A stretch of 59,229 nucleotides of DNA from Ulvibacterium sp. (lineage in GTDB: Bacteria; Bacteroidota; Bacteroidia; Flavobacteriales; Flavobacteriaceae), in the NCBI RefSeq assembly GCF_028285715.1, contig NZ_JANQOO010000012.1, positions 1 through 59,229 of the forward strand. The letters run 5' to 3'. The stretch's first letter is position 1. Every line of letters starts with the position of its first letter. This document shows positions 19,105 through 28,143 of this stretch, piece after piece. The notes beneath the pieces are model-generated. The model saw only the letters and a program-made list of their open reading frames with translations. It did not search any database and had not been told where the DNA came from. Position numbers and translations under genes: made by a program.

Positions 19105-20313
19105 ATGACTGAAAGAAAATCGAGGAACTTTTTGAAATACATAGGCCCCGGATTTATAACCGCGGCCCTGGTATTGGGCCCTGGTAGTTTGGCCGTGGCC
19201 TCCAAAATAGGGGCTAACTACGAGTTTAGACTACTTTGGATAATACCCATTTGTGTGTTGTTTATGGCAGCATTTACGATGGTCTCTACCCGCATTGGGC
19301 TCTCTTCGGATTTCACCTTGATTCAATTGATTCGCGAAAAATATGGGAATGCCATATGCACTATTATAGGCATAGGGTTATTTGTGGTGGCAGCTTCCTT
19401 TCAAGCAGGTAATTCCATAGGTGCGGGGATGGTGTTCGGCGAGATATTCCATTCCTCTTCCGCACCTTGGGTAGTTTTCTTTTCCTTGACCGCCATCGTA
19501 CTACTCTTCTTTAAAACGTTCTTTAGGATTTTGGAAGGGATTATGATTGTTATGGTCGGCTTGATGCTTATTTCCTTTGCAATTACCTTGATAATTTCAA
19601 GACCCGATGTTTCGCTTGTGCTGGATCAATTTGATTTCACCCTACCCGAGGGTTCACAATTTTTGGCCTTGGCTTTGATCGCTTCCAGTTTTTCAGTAGC
19701 AGGTGCTTTTTACCAATCCTATCTGGTTCAGGAAAAAGGGTGGGATAAAAGCAAATCAAAATCCCATGAACGGGAAAGCCTGTCGGGCATTTTTATTTTG
19801 GGTATTATAACGGCGACGGTAATGCTCGTTGGCGCATCCGTATTGTTTCCACAGGGAATACAGGTCAATTCCGCTACGGAAATGGGAAAAACCTTGGAAC
19901 CGATTTTTGGCGGATATGCATCCTTGATTTTTATGTTGGGCCTTTTTGCGGCTTCCTTTTCCTCGTTGATCGGAAATGCTACCCTAGGAGGCGTTCTATT
20001 GTCGGATGCCTTGAATGTCGGAAGAAAATTGGAATCTCCCAACGTACGCTATGTGATTATGTCGGTAATTGTTATCGGGGCATTGGTCGCCATTATCTTC
20101 GGAAGCCTTCCCATAGAACTAATAGTCATGGCGCAAGGGTTTACCATTATTGTTGGCCCCTTGATCGGGTTCATGCTCTATTTAATAGCAGTGGATAATG
20201 CCAAAAAAGACCGACTAAAACTGGGTTTACCTTTGCAAATCGTGTTGATTCTTGGTTTGATACTGCTCTTAGTTTTGGCAGGAGCGAATACCTACAATAT
20301 ATTTATCCAATGA
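19105..20313 (+). CDS. Nramp-fold transporter with non-canonical metal site
   Basis: A membrane protein of 402 residues with about 11 helices that aligns with Nramp/MntH over its first helices (GPGF ... then GAnYeF..LLW). The metal-coordinating DPGN of TM1 reads GPGS (residues 25-28), and the MPH of TM6 reads AGA (about 199-201). Known Nramp proteins need the Asp, Asn and Met of these motifs for manganese or iron. Transport of Mn/Fe is therefore unlikely, and another cation or an organic solute is more plausible for this LeuT-fold protein. The stop overlaps the epimerase start (ATGA). The ATG at 19105 is preferred to an upstream TTG. Confidence 0.8.
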   Translation: MTERKSRNFLKYIGPGFITAALVLGPGSLAVASKIGANYEFRLLWIIPICVLFMAAFTMVSTRIGLSSDFTLIQLIREKYGNAICTIIGIGLFVVAASFQAGNSIGAGMVFGEIFHSSSAPWVVFFSLTAIVLLFFKTFFRILEGIMIVMVGLMLISFAITLIISRPDVSLVLDQFDFTLPEGSQFLALALIASSFSVAGAFYQSYLVQEKGWDKSKSKSHERESLSGIFILGIITATVMLVGASVLFPQGIQVNSATEMGKTLEPIFGGYASLIFMLGLFAASFSSLIGNATLGGVLLSDALNVGRKLESPNVRYVIMSVIVIGALVAIIFGSLPIELIVMAQGFTIIVGPLIGFMLYLIAVDNAKKDRLKLGLPLQIVLILGLILLLVLAGANTYNIFIQ

Positions 20314-21344
20314 ATCGGAAAACAATGATCGAGACCATTTCTGAACTTGAGGAAAAACTATCCCAACCCTCAACACGCCTCATTGCGGACATGGAGGAAA
20401 TTGAGGGGGATATTATGATTCTGGGCCTAGGAGGCAAAATGGGACCTACATTGGCAAAACTGGCGAAAAGAGCGGTAGATGAGGCCGGTGTGGATAAAAA
20501 AATAATGGGAGCCTCCCGTTTTTCGAATAAAGGACTTTATCAAGAGTTAACGGATTTTGGCATCCAATGTATACCAATGGATTTGTTGGATGACAAGGCA
20601 TTATTGCGGCTTCCTGATGCCAAAAATGTAATCTTTATGGCGGGTAATAAATTCGGAACCTTGGGTAATGAACACTTTACTTGGGCAATGAACGCCTATC
20701 TACCGGGAAGGATTTCGGAAAAATATAAAGATTCGGATATTGTCGTCTTCTCAACAGGAAATGTATACCCTTTTGTGCCTGTCGAAAGTGGTGGTGCCAC
20801 CGAGAAAGTTGAGCCATCCCCTGTTGGGGAATATGCGCAGTCTTGCTTGGGTAGGGAGCGCATCTTTGAGCATTTTTCGATTAAAAATGGGACGAAGATG
20901 CTTATTTATCGTTTAAATTACGCCCTGGACTTACGGTATGGCGTATTGCTGGAGATTGCTAAGGCCATAGCATCCAAGAAACCGATTGATTTAAGTATGG
21001 GATTTGTAAATGTAATTTGGCAGGGCGATGCCAACGAATATGCGATTCGAAGTCTGTTGCATTGCGGGTCCCCGGCCAAAAAACTTAACGTTACCGGCCC
21101 AGAGGTTATAGCCGTACAGTGGCTGGCTGAGGAATTTGGAAAATTATTGGGCAAGACACCAATTTTTAAAAACCGCCCCAGCGAAACAGCCTTATTGAAC
21201 AATTCGGCTCAGGCCTATGAGTTATTTGGAGACCCTTCCGTCTCTTTGGAGGCAATGATACAATGGACGGCCCATTGGGTCAAAACAGGAGGTGAACAAC
21301 TCGGTAAACCCACCCATTTTCAGGAGCGCAAGGGTAATTTTTGA
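20310..21344 (+). CDS. Atypical NAD-dependent epimerase/dehydratase family protein
   Basis: A 344-residue protein of the extended SDR type. An N-terminal extension of about 35 residues precedes the Rossmann loop GLGGKMG, and the STGNVYPF strand holds the catalytic Ser/Thr region. In the active-site motif the Tyr is present (EYAQSCLGRE), but the position of the YxxxK lysine is Cys. Catalysis by the standard Tyr-Lys pair is thus doubtful, or a different residue serves. Start overlap with the Nramp-like gene indicates coupling, and a DapA-like aldolase follows. A role in a sugar or sugar-acid pathway with these neighbours is inferred. Confidence 0.78.
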   Translation: MNRKTMIETISELEEKLSQPSTRLIADMEEIEGDIMILGLGGKMGPTLAKLAKRAVDEAGVDKKIMGASRFSNKGLYQELTDFGIQCIPMDLLDDKALLRLPDAKNVIFMAGNKFGTLGNEHFTWAMNAYLPGRISEKYKDSDIVVFSTGNVYPFVPVESGGATEKVEPSPVGEYAQSCLGRERIFEHFSIKNGTKMLIYRLNYALDLRYGVLLEIAKAIASKKPIDLSMGFVNVIWQGDANEYAIRSLLHCGSPAKKLNVTGPEVIAVQWLAEEFGKLLGKTPIFKNRPSETALLNNSAQAYELFGDPSVSLEAMIQWTAHWVKTGGEQLGKPTHFQERKGNF

Positions 21345-21419
21345 ACAACGCATTTTAAAAGATAGCAGGCCAATACGTCTGTGGATAATTTCGATCGACA
21401 TATATAAGGAACACCAAAA

Positions 21420-22490
21420 ATGAAAACCCTCCAACCCGAGATAAAGAAACTGCTTCATAAGGGCGCGGTGATTCCTGCCCACCCCCTGGCACTGACCGAG
21501 AATCGACAATTGGATGAAAGTAGGCAACGTCTATTGACCCGATATTATATGGCCTCTGGAGCAGGGGGAGTTGCCGTAGGGGTGCACACAACGCAATTCC
21601 AGATTCGGGATCCGAAAATTAACCTATACCGTAAGGTCTTGCAATTGGCATCGGAAGAAATTGAAAATGTCCATTTGGAAAGGCCGTTTATCAAAGTAGC
21701 AGGTGTGAGCGGAGATACTGCCCAGGCAGTTAGTGAAACGGCAATTTGTGATGAACTCGGTTATGATATTGTCTTGGTCAGTACCAATGGATTGGCAGAT
21801 TATTCGGAAAAAGCTCTTTTGCAACGTACCCGGAAGATTGCGGAAATCATGCCTGTTTTTGGGTTTTACTTACAGCCTGCGGTTGGTGGTCGAGTTTTAA
21901 GTTATGATTTTTGGCGAACCTTTGCGGAAATTGAAAATGTACATGCCATCAAAATAGCCCCTTTTAATCGCTATCAAACCTTGGAGGTGGTTAGGGCGGT
22001 CTGTGCTTCATCCCGGAATAACGAAATTGCACTTTACACGGGTAACGACGACAATATCGTTGCGGACCTATTAACTACCTATGAAGTGCAGGTCAATGGC
22101 AGATTGACCAAAAAAGATATCGTTGGTGGTCTTCTTGGCCATTGGGCCGTATGGACAAAAAAGGCGGTAGAACTGTTGGATGACATCCATAACATTAAAA
22201 AAAAAGGAACCACCATTCCAAAAGAATGGATGTCGCTAAACATCGCAATTACGGATACCAACGCAGCTTTTTTCGATGCGGCCAATAATTTTCAGGGTTG
22301 TATTGCAGGTATTCATGAAGTACTTCGTAGGCAAGGTTTGTTACAGGGAATTTGGTGCCTGGATGCCAAGGAGGGTCTGTCCCAGGGGCAAATCGAAGAA
22401 ATAGATCGGGTCTATAGGGATTACCCGGAACTGAACGACGATGTATTTGTGAAAAGCAACCTGCCACGGTGGGAAAAAGGATTGTATTAA
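21420..22490 (+). CDS. Dihydrodipicolinate synthase (DapA)-family aldolase/lyase
   Basis: A TIM-barrel protein of 356 residues in the class I aldolase superfamily that includes DapA, N-acetylneuraminate lyase and KDG aldolase. The Schiff-base lysine is K178 (HAIKIAPF) and the proton-shuttling tyrosine Y150 (FYLQP). It is about 60 residues longer than DapA, mainly at the C-terminus. The context is not lysine biosynthesis but a transporter and an epimerase-like protein. Cleavage of a 2-keto-3-deoxy sugar acid or a similar keto acid is a reasonable inference. It starts 75 bp after the epimerase gene. Confidence 0.82.
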   Translation: MKTLQPEIKKLLHKGAVIPAHPLALTENRQLDESRQRLLTRYYMASGAGGVAVGVHTTQFQIRDPKINLYRKVLQLASEEIENVHLERPFIKVAGVSGDTAQAVSETAICDELGYDIVLVSTNGLADYSEKALLQRTRKIAEIMPVFGFYLQPAVGGRVLSYDFWRTFAEIENVHAIKIAPFNRYQTLEVVRAVCASSRNNEIALYTGNDDNIVADLLTTYEVQVNGRLTKKDIVGGLLGHWAVWTKKAVELLDDIHNIKKKGTTIPKEWMSLNIAITDTNAAFFDAANNFQGCIAGIHEVLRRQGLLQGIWCLDAKEGLSQGQIEEIDRVYRDYPELNDDVFVKSNLPRWEKGLY

Positions 22491-22548
22491 GCTTCTTTTG
22501 AGTACCATTTTTCTAATAAAAATCAATACTTTTAACGAAACAAAACCA

Positions 22549-23595
22549 ATGAAATTTATTACGAATAACTTCACCAAAATTGTGGGTTTGTCAATGCTGC
22601 TGGCCATAGGGTTTCCTTCTTGCAAATCGGCAAGTACACTGTCCAATGAACATGAAGATAAGGCAGAAAAAACAATACCTCCAATGGAAGAGAAAGTCTC
22701 CTTGGATTATACAGAAAAAATCCCGGCAACAGAGCTAAGCTTTGAAATGGTTTTTATTCCGGGCGGTGAGTTTATGATGGGAAGTCCTGAAACCGAAGGT
22801 GATAGAAAACCACATGAAGGCCCCCAAAGAAAAGTAAAGGTAGATTCCATGTATATCGGGAAATATGAGCTTACCTGGGAAGTTTTTGAACTATTTTTCA
22901 AACAGAACCAAGAGTTGTTCGTGAAATTGGATAATGACCGGGTTATGAAAATAGATGCGATTACCAGACCAAGCCCCCCTTATGAAGACCCGTCCTATGG
23001 TATGGGAAAGGATGGTTACCCCGCAGTAAGTATGTCGGCATATTCCGCTTTGGTCTTCTGCAAATGGTTGAGCTCGATAACCGGAAAATTCTATCGGTTG
23101 CCCACGGAAGCGGAATGGGAATATGCGGCCCGGGCAGGAACGGATTCACCGTATAGCTTCGGAAATTCTACGGATGGGATTGATGATTATGCAGTATATT
23201 ATAAAAATTCGAATAATCAATATGCCAAGGTAGGTAGTAAAAAGCCGAATGCCTGGGGACTTTATGATATGCATGGGAATGCCGCGGAATGGACGCTGGA
23301 TGAGTACAAGGAAGACGCGTATGCTACTTTGGAACCGGATAATCCGTGGATGACCCCCACGGTAATCCACCCAAGGGTCTATAGGGGAGGTTCTTGGGAT
23401 GATGACGCGGACAAATTACGCTCTGCCAGTAGATCGGCATCCAGTTTAAAATTACAGAAACGCGACCCGCAAATACCTAAAAGCTTTTGGTGGTTTACAG
23501 ACAGTAATTTTATTGGTATGCGCTTGGTAAGCCCGGCAAAACAGCCTTCATCGGATGAGCAGAAAAAATTCTGGCAAAGGGTGTTGGATGAATAG
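22549..23595 (+). CDS. FGE/SUMF1-fold lipoprotein lacking catalytic cysteines
   Basis: A 348-residue protein with a lipoprotein signal peptide (lipobox GFPSC, cysteine near residue 25) followed by a formylglycine-generating-enzyme domain: FIPGGEFMMGSP, then WEVFELFF, RLPTEAEWEYAARAG and YRGGSWDDDADKLRSASR. True sulfatase-activating enzymes have a cysteine pair after the GGS segment; here that region has no cysteine. A sulfatase-maturing role is therefore unlikely. The T9SS lipoproteins GldJ and GldK also have inactive FGE domains, but this gene is outside the gld cluster. The ATG at 22549 is chosen for the signal peptide. Confidence 0.85.
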   Translation: MKFITNNFTKIVGLSMLLAIGFPSCKSASTLSNEHEDKAEKTIPPMEEKVSLDYTEKIPATELSFEMVFIPGGEFMMGSPETEGDRKPHEGPQRKVKVDSMYIGKYELTWEVFELFFKQNQELFVKLDNDRVMKIDAITRPSPPYEDPSYGMGKDGYPAVSMSAYSALVFCKWLSSITGKFYRLPTEAEWEYAARAGTDSPYSFGNSTDGIDDYAVYYKNSNNQYAKVGSKKPNAWGLYDMHGNAAEWTLDEYKEDAYATLEPDNPWMTPTVIHPRVYRGGSWDDDADKLRSASRSASSLKLQKRDPQIPKSFWWFTDSNFIGMRLVSPAKQPSSDEQKKFWQRVLDE

Positions 23596-23663
23596 GTGTA
23601 CTCCAAAAAAGAAAGTTTTCACTGCAATGTGTCAGTGAATCAATACATTAAATGTACATAACA

Positions 23664-24194
23664 ATGAAGAAGAAGTTTTTAACCTTAATTTTAGCAAGTA
23701 TTACCTTCTCTGGTTTCGCTCAGGAAACCTATACGCTTTCCCCGGAGAGCGCCTTGACGATTGATGGTACGTCCACACTTCACGATTGGACGGTTACGGC
23801 CAATACCATGGAGGGCAAATTAGTGGCCGAAGGCAATGCCCCAAAAGAAATAGATTTTGAAGTTCTCGTTGCTGATATCAAAAGTGAGCGGGGTGCTACT
23901 ATGGATAAAAAAACGCATAATGCCCTTAAAATGGAGGAACATCCCAAGGTTACCTTTAAGCTCAAGGAGGTAAAGGGCAGTTCTTCTGTGGTGGGGACCT
24001 TAAACATTGCCGGATACGAAAAAGAAGTGGAAATCAAGACAGAAATGACCGATGCCAATGGTCAGCTTAAAATAAAAGGTGAGAAACCTATAAAGCTTCA
24101 GGACTATGAAATGGAACCTCCATCGGCAATGTTCGGACAAATTGTGGTCGGGGACGATGTGGTGGTCAAGTTCGATTTAGTTTTTACAAAATAG
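23664..24194 (+). CDS. YceI family periplasmic lipid-binding-type protein
   Basis: A 176-residue exported protein with signal peptide (1-19, ending GFAQ) and a lipocalin-like YceI beta-barrel. The motif near the start, SALTIDGTSTLHDWTV, and the AMFGQIVVGDDVVVKF ending are typical. The family binds isoprenoid chains or fatty acids in an extended barrel. The ATG at 23664 gives a normal signal peptide; another ATG is four codons upstream. A 7-bp inverted repeat (TTCACTG, CAGTGAA at 23618-23639) lies between the FGE-fold gene and this one. Confidence 0.88.
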   Translation: MKKKFLTLILASITFSGFAQETYTLSPESALTIDGTSTLHDWTVTANTMEGKLVAEGNAPKEIDFEVLVADIKSERGATMDKKTHNALKMEEHPKVTFKLKEVKGSSSVVGTLNIAGYEKEVEIKTEMTDANGQLKIKGEKPIKLQDYEMEPPSAMFGQIVVGDDVVVKFDLVFTK

Positions 24195-24278
24195 TTGAAT
24201 CACGCCAAATAGAAACTTTACAGCCCATGAATCGGTTACCTAAGCCGCTGAAATCGTATCTGCTGTTGAGAATGGGTA

Positions 24279-25469
24279 ATGGACATACGTGAAAACATCA
24301 AATCGCTCGCACAAAAGTTCGCTCCTGAATTTGTTGCGGTAAGGCGCCACCTGCATCAAAATCCGGAATTATCCTTTCAGGAGCACAACACATCCCGTTA
24401 CATCAAGGAAAGGCTACAGGCCATTGGAATCAAGGATATTGTTGTGGTGGCGGAAACCGGTCTTTTGGCTACGATTCAAGGTGAGCGAAAGGGGGAAGCT
24501 GTTCTGTTGCGGGCGGATATGGATGCATTGCCCATCCTTGAAAAGAACAAAGTGCCCTATGCCTCCAAAAATGATGGGATAATGCATGCCTGTGGGCATG
24601 ATGCCCATAGTGCTTCACTTCTATTGTGTGCTAAAATTTTATGGGAACTAAAAAAGGAAATAAAGGGCAGTATTAAGCTGTTGTTTCAACCTGGGGAGGA
24701 AGTAGTTCCCGGAGGTGCTTCTTTGGTCATGAAAGAAAAGGCATATTTGGATTTAGGCTGTCTTCCTCATCTGGGGCAACATGTGCAGCCCAACCTTCCA
24801 GTAGGTGTGGTGGGTTTCCGTTCTGGTAAATTTATGGCCAGTATGGATGAACTCTTCTTGACGGTAAAAGGGAAGGGCGGTCATGGGGCCATGCCGGAAA
24901 GGTTGGTTGATCCGGTGCTCATTGCATCTCATATAATCGTGGCCGCACAGCAATTGGTAAGTCGCATGGCTTCCCCACAGACCCCCTCTGTATTGTCATT
25001 TGGAAAGGTGATTGCCGATGGAGCTATCAACGTCGTTCCCTTTGAGGTCCATATTGAGGGTACTTTTCGGACCTTTGACACCCTTTGGAGAAAAGAGGCC
25101 CTTCAAAGACTCGAAAAATTGGTCACGTCCATCGCCGAAGGTATGGGAGGTAGTTGTGAACTTAAAATTAACCACGGGTATCCTTATCTGGACAATGATA
25201 CCGATCTGACCCGGGATATGAAATCCGCCGCAAATGAATATCTCGGTAGCAAGAATGTGGTGGATTTAGAACCATGGATGGCCGCTGAAGACTTTGCCTA
25301 TTATTCCCAGAAGAATCCCTCCTGTTTTTATTTGATAGGCGTAGGGAACGAGCAAAAGGGAATCCGATCCGGGCTACATACACCGACCTTTGATATCGAT
25401 GAGGACGCCTTGGGAATAGGGGGTGGGTTAATGGCATGGCTTGCCGTTAAAAACTTGGGTCATGGTTAA
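24279..25469 (+). CDS. M20 family metallo-amidohydrolase
   Basis: A 396-residue zinc amidohydrolase of the M20D group (hippurate/N-acyl-amino-acid/IAA-amino-acid hydrolases). Metal ligands appear in HACGHDAH (near residue 107), in the EEVVPGG loop with the Glu base, and in the C-terminal GLHTPTFD. The dimerisation domain is inserted between about 190 and 310. No signal peptide is seen, so it is cytoplasmic. It removes an acyl group from an amino acid or similar compound. It is the last gene before an intrinsic terminator at 25635-25669. Confidence 0.9.
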   Translation: MDIRENIKSLAQKFAPEFVAVRRHLHQNPELSFQEHNTSRYIKERLQAIGIKDIVVVAETGLLATIQGERKGEAVLLRADMDALPILEKNKVPYASKNDGIMHACGHDAHSASLLLCAKILWELKKEIKGSIKLLFQPGEEVVPGGASLVMKEKAYLDLGCLPHLGQHVQPNLPVGVVGFRSGKFMASMDELFLTVKGKGGHGAMPERLVDPVLIASHIIVAAQQLVSRMASPQTPSVLSFGKVIADGAINVVPFEVHIEGTFRTFDTLWRKEALQRLEKLVTSIAEGMGGSCELKINHGYPYLDNDTDLTRDMKSAANEYLGSKNVVDLEPWMAAEDFAYYSQKNPSCFYLIGVGNEQKGIRSGLHTPTFDIDEDALGIGGGLMAWLAVKNLGHG

Positions 25470-25515
25470 AATCCGGTATTTTGACAACGCTCCTTAACTT
25501 CTTAAATGTATAAAT

Positions 25516-25634
25516 CTGGGGGAAAATCCCTAGCCTTTCGCCTTTCTCGGTACGCCAAGAGAGTGTATGGCGATATGTGGACGGTGTTCGGATGAATTTT
25601 TGAACTTTAGCCGAATTTTGGTCGGAACCCGAGC
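25516..25634 (+). other. Gene-free stretch with short hairpins before the terminator
   Basis: The 323-bp gap 25470-25792 has no convincing gene. It holds two small inverted repeats: CTGGGG...CCCTAG-like at 25516-25533 and CGCCA...TGGCG at 25553-25572. A terminator follows. These could be part of a structured 3' leader or a small RNA ending at the terminator, but no known RNA class is recognised. The remaining 120 bp before 25793 are AT-rich and probably contain the promoter of the PSD1 operon. Confidence 0.3.
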
Positions 25635-25669
25635 CCATCGGTCTTTAGCCGATGGTGGCTTTGTTTTTT
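25635..25669 (+). terminator. Intrinsic terminator after the M20 gene
   Basis: CCATCGG and CCGATGG form a perfect 7-bp stem with loop TCTTTAG, followed within five bases by TTTGTTTTTT. It ends the transcript coming from the M20 gene, or from a small RNA upstream of it. Confidence 0.75.
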
Positions 25670-25792
25670 CACAAATAGGTTGGTTTTCTAACAAAAATAA
25701 AGGCAATAGTCAATTTGCTACTTGTTGCAATACTAAGGAATTCACTAACTTTATGGATTCGCGATGGATAATGAGGATGTGAAAGAAATTCT

Positions 25793-28138
25793 ATGAAACA
25801 GAAAACAGTCATTATTGCTATTCTAGCCGTTCTGTCATCATTGCTGTATGCCTTTAAAGCAGGTATTTTCAGCAAGGGACAAGATGCGTATGCCGATCTT
25901 AAGGTACCCGATGTCGTTGATTATAATTTCCATATTAAACCTATACTTTCGGACAATTGCTATACCTGTCATGGCCCTGATGCCAACAAACGCAAAGCGG
26001 GCTTACGGCTGGATTTGGAGGAGACCGCTTTTTTGGAATTGAAGGAAAATCCTGGAAAATATGCCTTGGTCTCGGGTAAGCCTGGCGAGAGCTTACTTTA
26101 CGGACATATCATTACAGATGATCCGAATCTAATGATGCCCCCGCCGGATTCCAAACTGAAGCTAAATTCATATGAGAAAAAGCTGATTAAAAAATGGATT
26201 CAGCAAGGGGCAAAGTTCGAAAAACATTGGGCCTTTATTCCTCCGGTCAAAAAAGAGGTGCCCACTTTGGAAGCGTTGGACGGGGCAAGGAACGAGATAG
26301 ATAGATTTATCTTTAAGAAATTGGAAGAACATAATGTGCTTCCCTCCGAAAGAGCCTCTTTGGAAACCCTTGTTCGTAGAGTAAGCTTAGATCTTACTGG
26401 GTTACCGCCCCAAAGGCAACAAGTACAGGAGCTATTGGCCGACACTTCCGAAGATGGTATGGACAAAGTTATTGACAAATTTTTGGCATCTCCCGCCTAT
26501 GGGGAACGTATGACGCAGTCCTGGTTGGATGTGGCGCGTTATGCCGATTCCCATGGATATCAGGACGATAGCTATCGCACCATGTGGCCTTGGCGCGATT
26601 GGGTCATCCATGCATTTAATGAAAATATGCCCTATGATGATTTCTTGACTTGGCAATTGGCCGGCGATTTGCTACCCAATGCTACCAAGGAACAAATTTT
26701 GGCCACCGGGTTCAACAGAAATCATCCAATAACCCAAGAAGGAGGAGTCATTCAAGAAGAATATCGGACCAATTATGTTTTGGATCGTACCAATACCCTG
26801 GGTAAGGGTATCTTGGGAATGACCTTGGAATGTGCCCGTTGTCATGATCATAAGTACGATGCCATTTCCCAAAAGGATTACTTCGAACTCTTTGCGTTTT
26901 TCAATCAAGTTGATGAAAAAGGGCTTCAAATGGATGCGGTACAGGCAGCCAACCAAAAATTCTTTGCAGACCCGCCTTATATAGAAATATCCGCGGAGGA
27001 GACCGAGGATGTACTATCGTTCATCAATATGAAAAAGACACCAAAGATCAAGGTAATGGTGATGAACGATTCTGCCCCAAAAACTACCCATATTCTAAAT
27101 AGGGGCGAATACGATCAACCTGCGGATTCCGTACAACCCAACACACCTAAAACAATTTTTCCCTTTCCCGATGGGTATCCTTCAAATCGATTGGGCCTGG
27201 CCCAATGGGTGACCGACAAGAACAATCCGTTGACCGCGCGTGTTTTTGTCAATCGTATATGGGGCATGCTATTTGGCCGAGGACTCGTGGAAACCTCCGA
27301 GGATTTTGGGGTGCAGGGTAGTCTGCCCACACATCCTGAACTTTTGGATTGGTTGGCTGCCGATTTCATGGAGCATGACTGGGACATTAAGTATCTACTT
27401 AAAAAGATTATGCTCTCCGCAACTTATCAGCAAAAGTCCGAACTACGTCCCGAGCTGAAAAAAGTAGATCCGGAGAACAAGTTATTGGCCAGGGCACAAC
27501 GCTTTCGTATGAGTGGTGAAATGATTCGGGACTATATTTTGGCATCAAGCGGGCTTTTAAATGCGGAGATTGGCGGACCCAGCGTAAAACCATATCAACC
27601 CCCCGGTCTATGGGAAGAGACCAATGCAGGAGGGCATAGGGGTATTTTGACCAAGTATGTTCCAGATGAGGGGGACGATTTGTACAGACGGTCTTTATAT
27701 ACCTTTTGGAAACGTACCTTGCCCCCTCCGAGCATGACCATATTTGATGCCCCTACCCGCGATTTTTGTGAAGTTCGTCGCCAGAAAACCAATACGCCGC
27801 TGCAGGCCCTGGCCTTGCAAAATGATATACAAATATTGGAGGCGGCACGGGTACTGGCCCAGCGAACCTTGACTGATGGAGAAGAGAATAACGAATCCAT
27901 CGTTGAGAATCTCTTTCAAAGCATTTTGGTGCGCACGCCAAGAGAAAAGGAGTTACAGACTTTGGACGGGTATTATCATGATGCACTGGAGACCTATTTG
28001 AACAACACGGAAGATGCCAAAAAATTGGTTGCGGTTGGCGAATATGAACAATTGGATGTGGACTCGGCAAAAACGGCCGCCTTAATGTTGACCGCCCAGG
28101 TAATCTATAATTTAGACGAGACCATAACAAAAGAATAA
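25793..28138 (+). CDS. PSD1 and planctomycete cytochrome C domain protein (PSCyt1-DUF1549-DUF1553)
   Basis: A 781-residue exported protein anchored by an N-terminal hydrophobic segment (residues 4-22). A PSCyt1 domain with one heme-binding CYTCH motif near residue 60 is followed by DUF1549 (about 150-380) and DUF1553 (about 460-740, with NRIWGMLFGRGLVETSEDFG). This architecture is abundant in Planctomycetes and found in polysaccharide-degrading Bacteroidota. It is first in a tight five-gene run (gaps of 2-22 bp) with DUF1501, a second cytochrome, an SDR and an FAH hydrolase. A periplasmic redox role coupled to sugar breakdown is inferred; the reaction is unknown. Confidence 0.9.
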   Translation: MKQKTVIIAILAVLSSLLYAFKAGIFSKGQDAYADLKVPDVVDYNFHIKPILSDNCYTCHGPDANKRKAGLRLDLEETAFLELKENPGKYALVSGKPGESLLYGHIITDDPNLMMPPPDSKLKLNSYEKKLIKKWIQQGAKFEKHWAFIPPVKKEVPTLEALDGARNEIDRFIFKKLEEHNVLPSERASLETLVRRVSLDLTGLPPQRQQVQELLADTSEDGMDKVIDKFLASPAYGERMTQSWLDVARYADSHGYQDDSYRTMWPWRDWVIHAFNENMPYDDFLTWQLAGDLLPNATKEQILATGFNRNHPITQEGGVIQEEYRTNYVLDRTNTLGKGILGMTLECARCHDHKYDAISQKDYFELFAFFNQVDEKGLQMDAVQAANQKFFADPPYIEISAEETEDVLSFINMKKTPKIKVMVMNDSAPKTTHILNRGEYDQPADSVQPNTPKTIFPFPDGYPSNRLGLAQWVTDKNNPLTARVFVNRIWGMLFGRGLVETSEDFGVQGSLPTHPELLDWLAADFMEHDWDIKYLLKKIMLSATYQQKSELRPELKKVDPENKLLARAQRFRMSGEMIRDYILASSGLLNAEIGGPSVKPYQPPGLWEETNAGGHRGILTKYVPDEGDDLYRRSLYTFWKRTLPPPSMTIFDAPTRDFCEVRRQKTNTPLQALALQNDIQILEAARVLAQRTLTDGEENNESIVENLFQSILVRTPREKELQTLDGYYHDALETYLNNTEDAKKLVAVGEYEQLDVDSAKTAALMLTAQVIYNLDETITKE

Positions 28139-28143
28139 TAGTC

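Noticed and set aside
19105-20313. Considered as a manganese transporter MntH
   Set aside because: The DPGN and MPH metal motifs are replaced, so the name would mislead.
22549-23595. Considered as gldK or gldJ because of the FGE fold and lipoprotein signal
   Set aside because: It is 19 kb from gldLMN in a different operon; FGE-fold lipoproteins are numerous in these bacteria.
25567-25782. Plus-strand frame in the gap before the PSD1 gene
   Set aside because: It spans the intrinsic terminator and has no family resemblance, so the gap is better read as non-coding.
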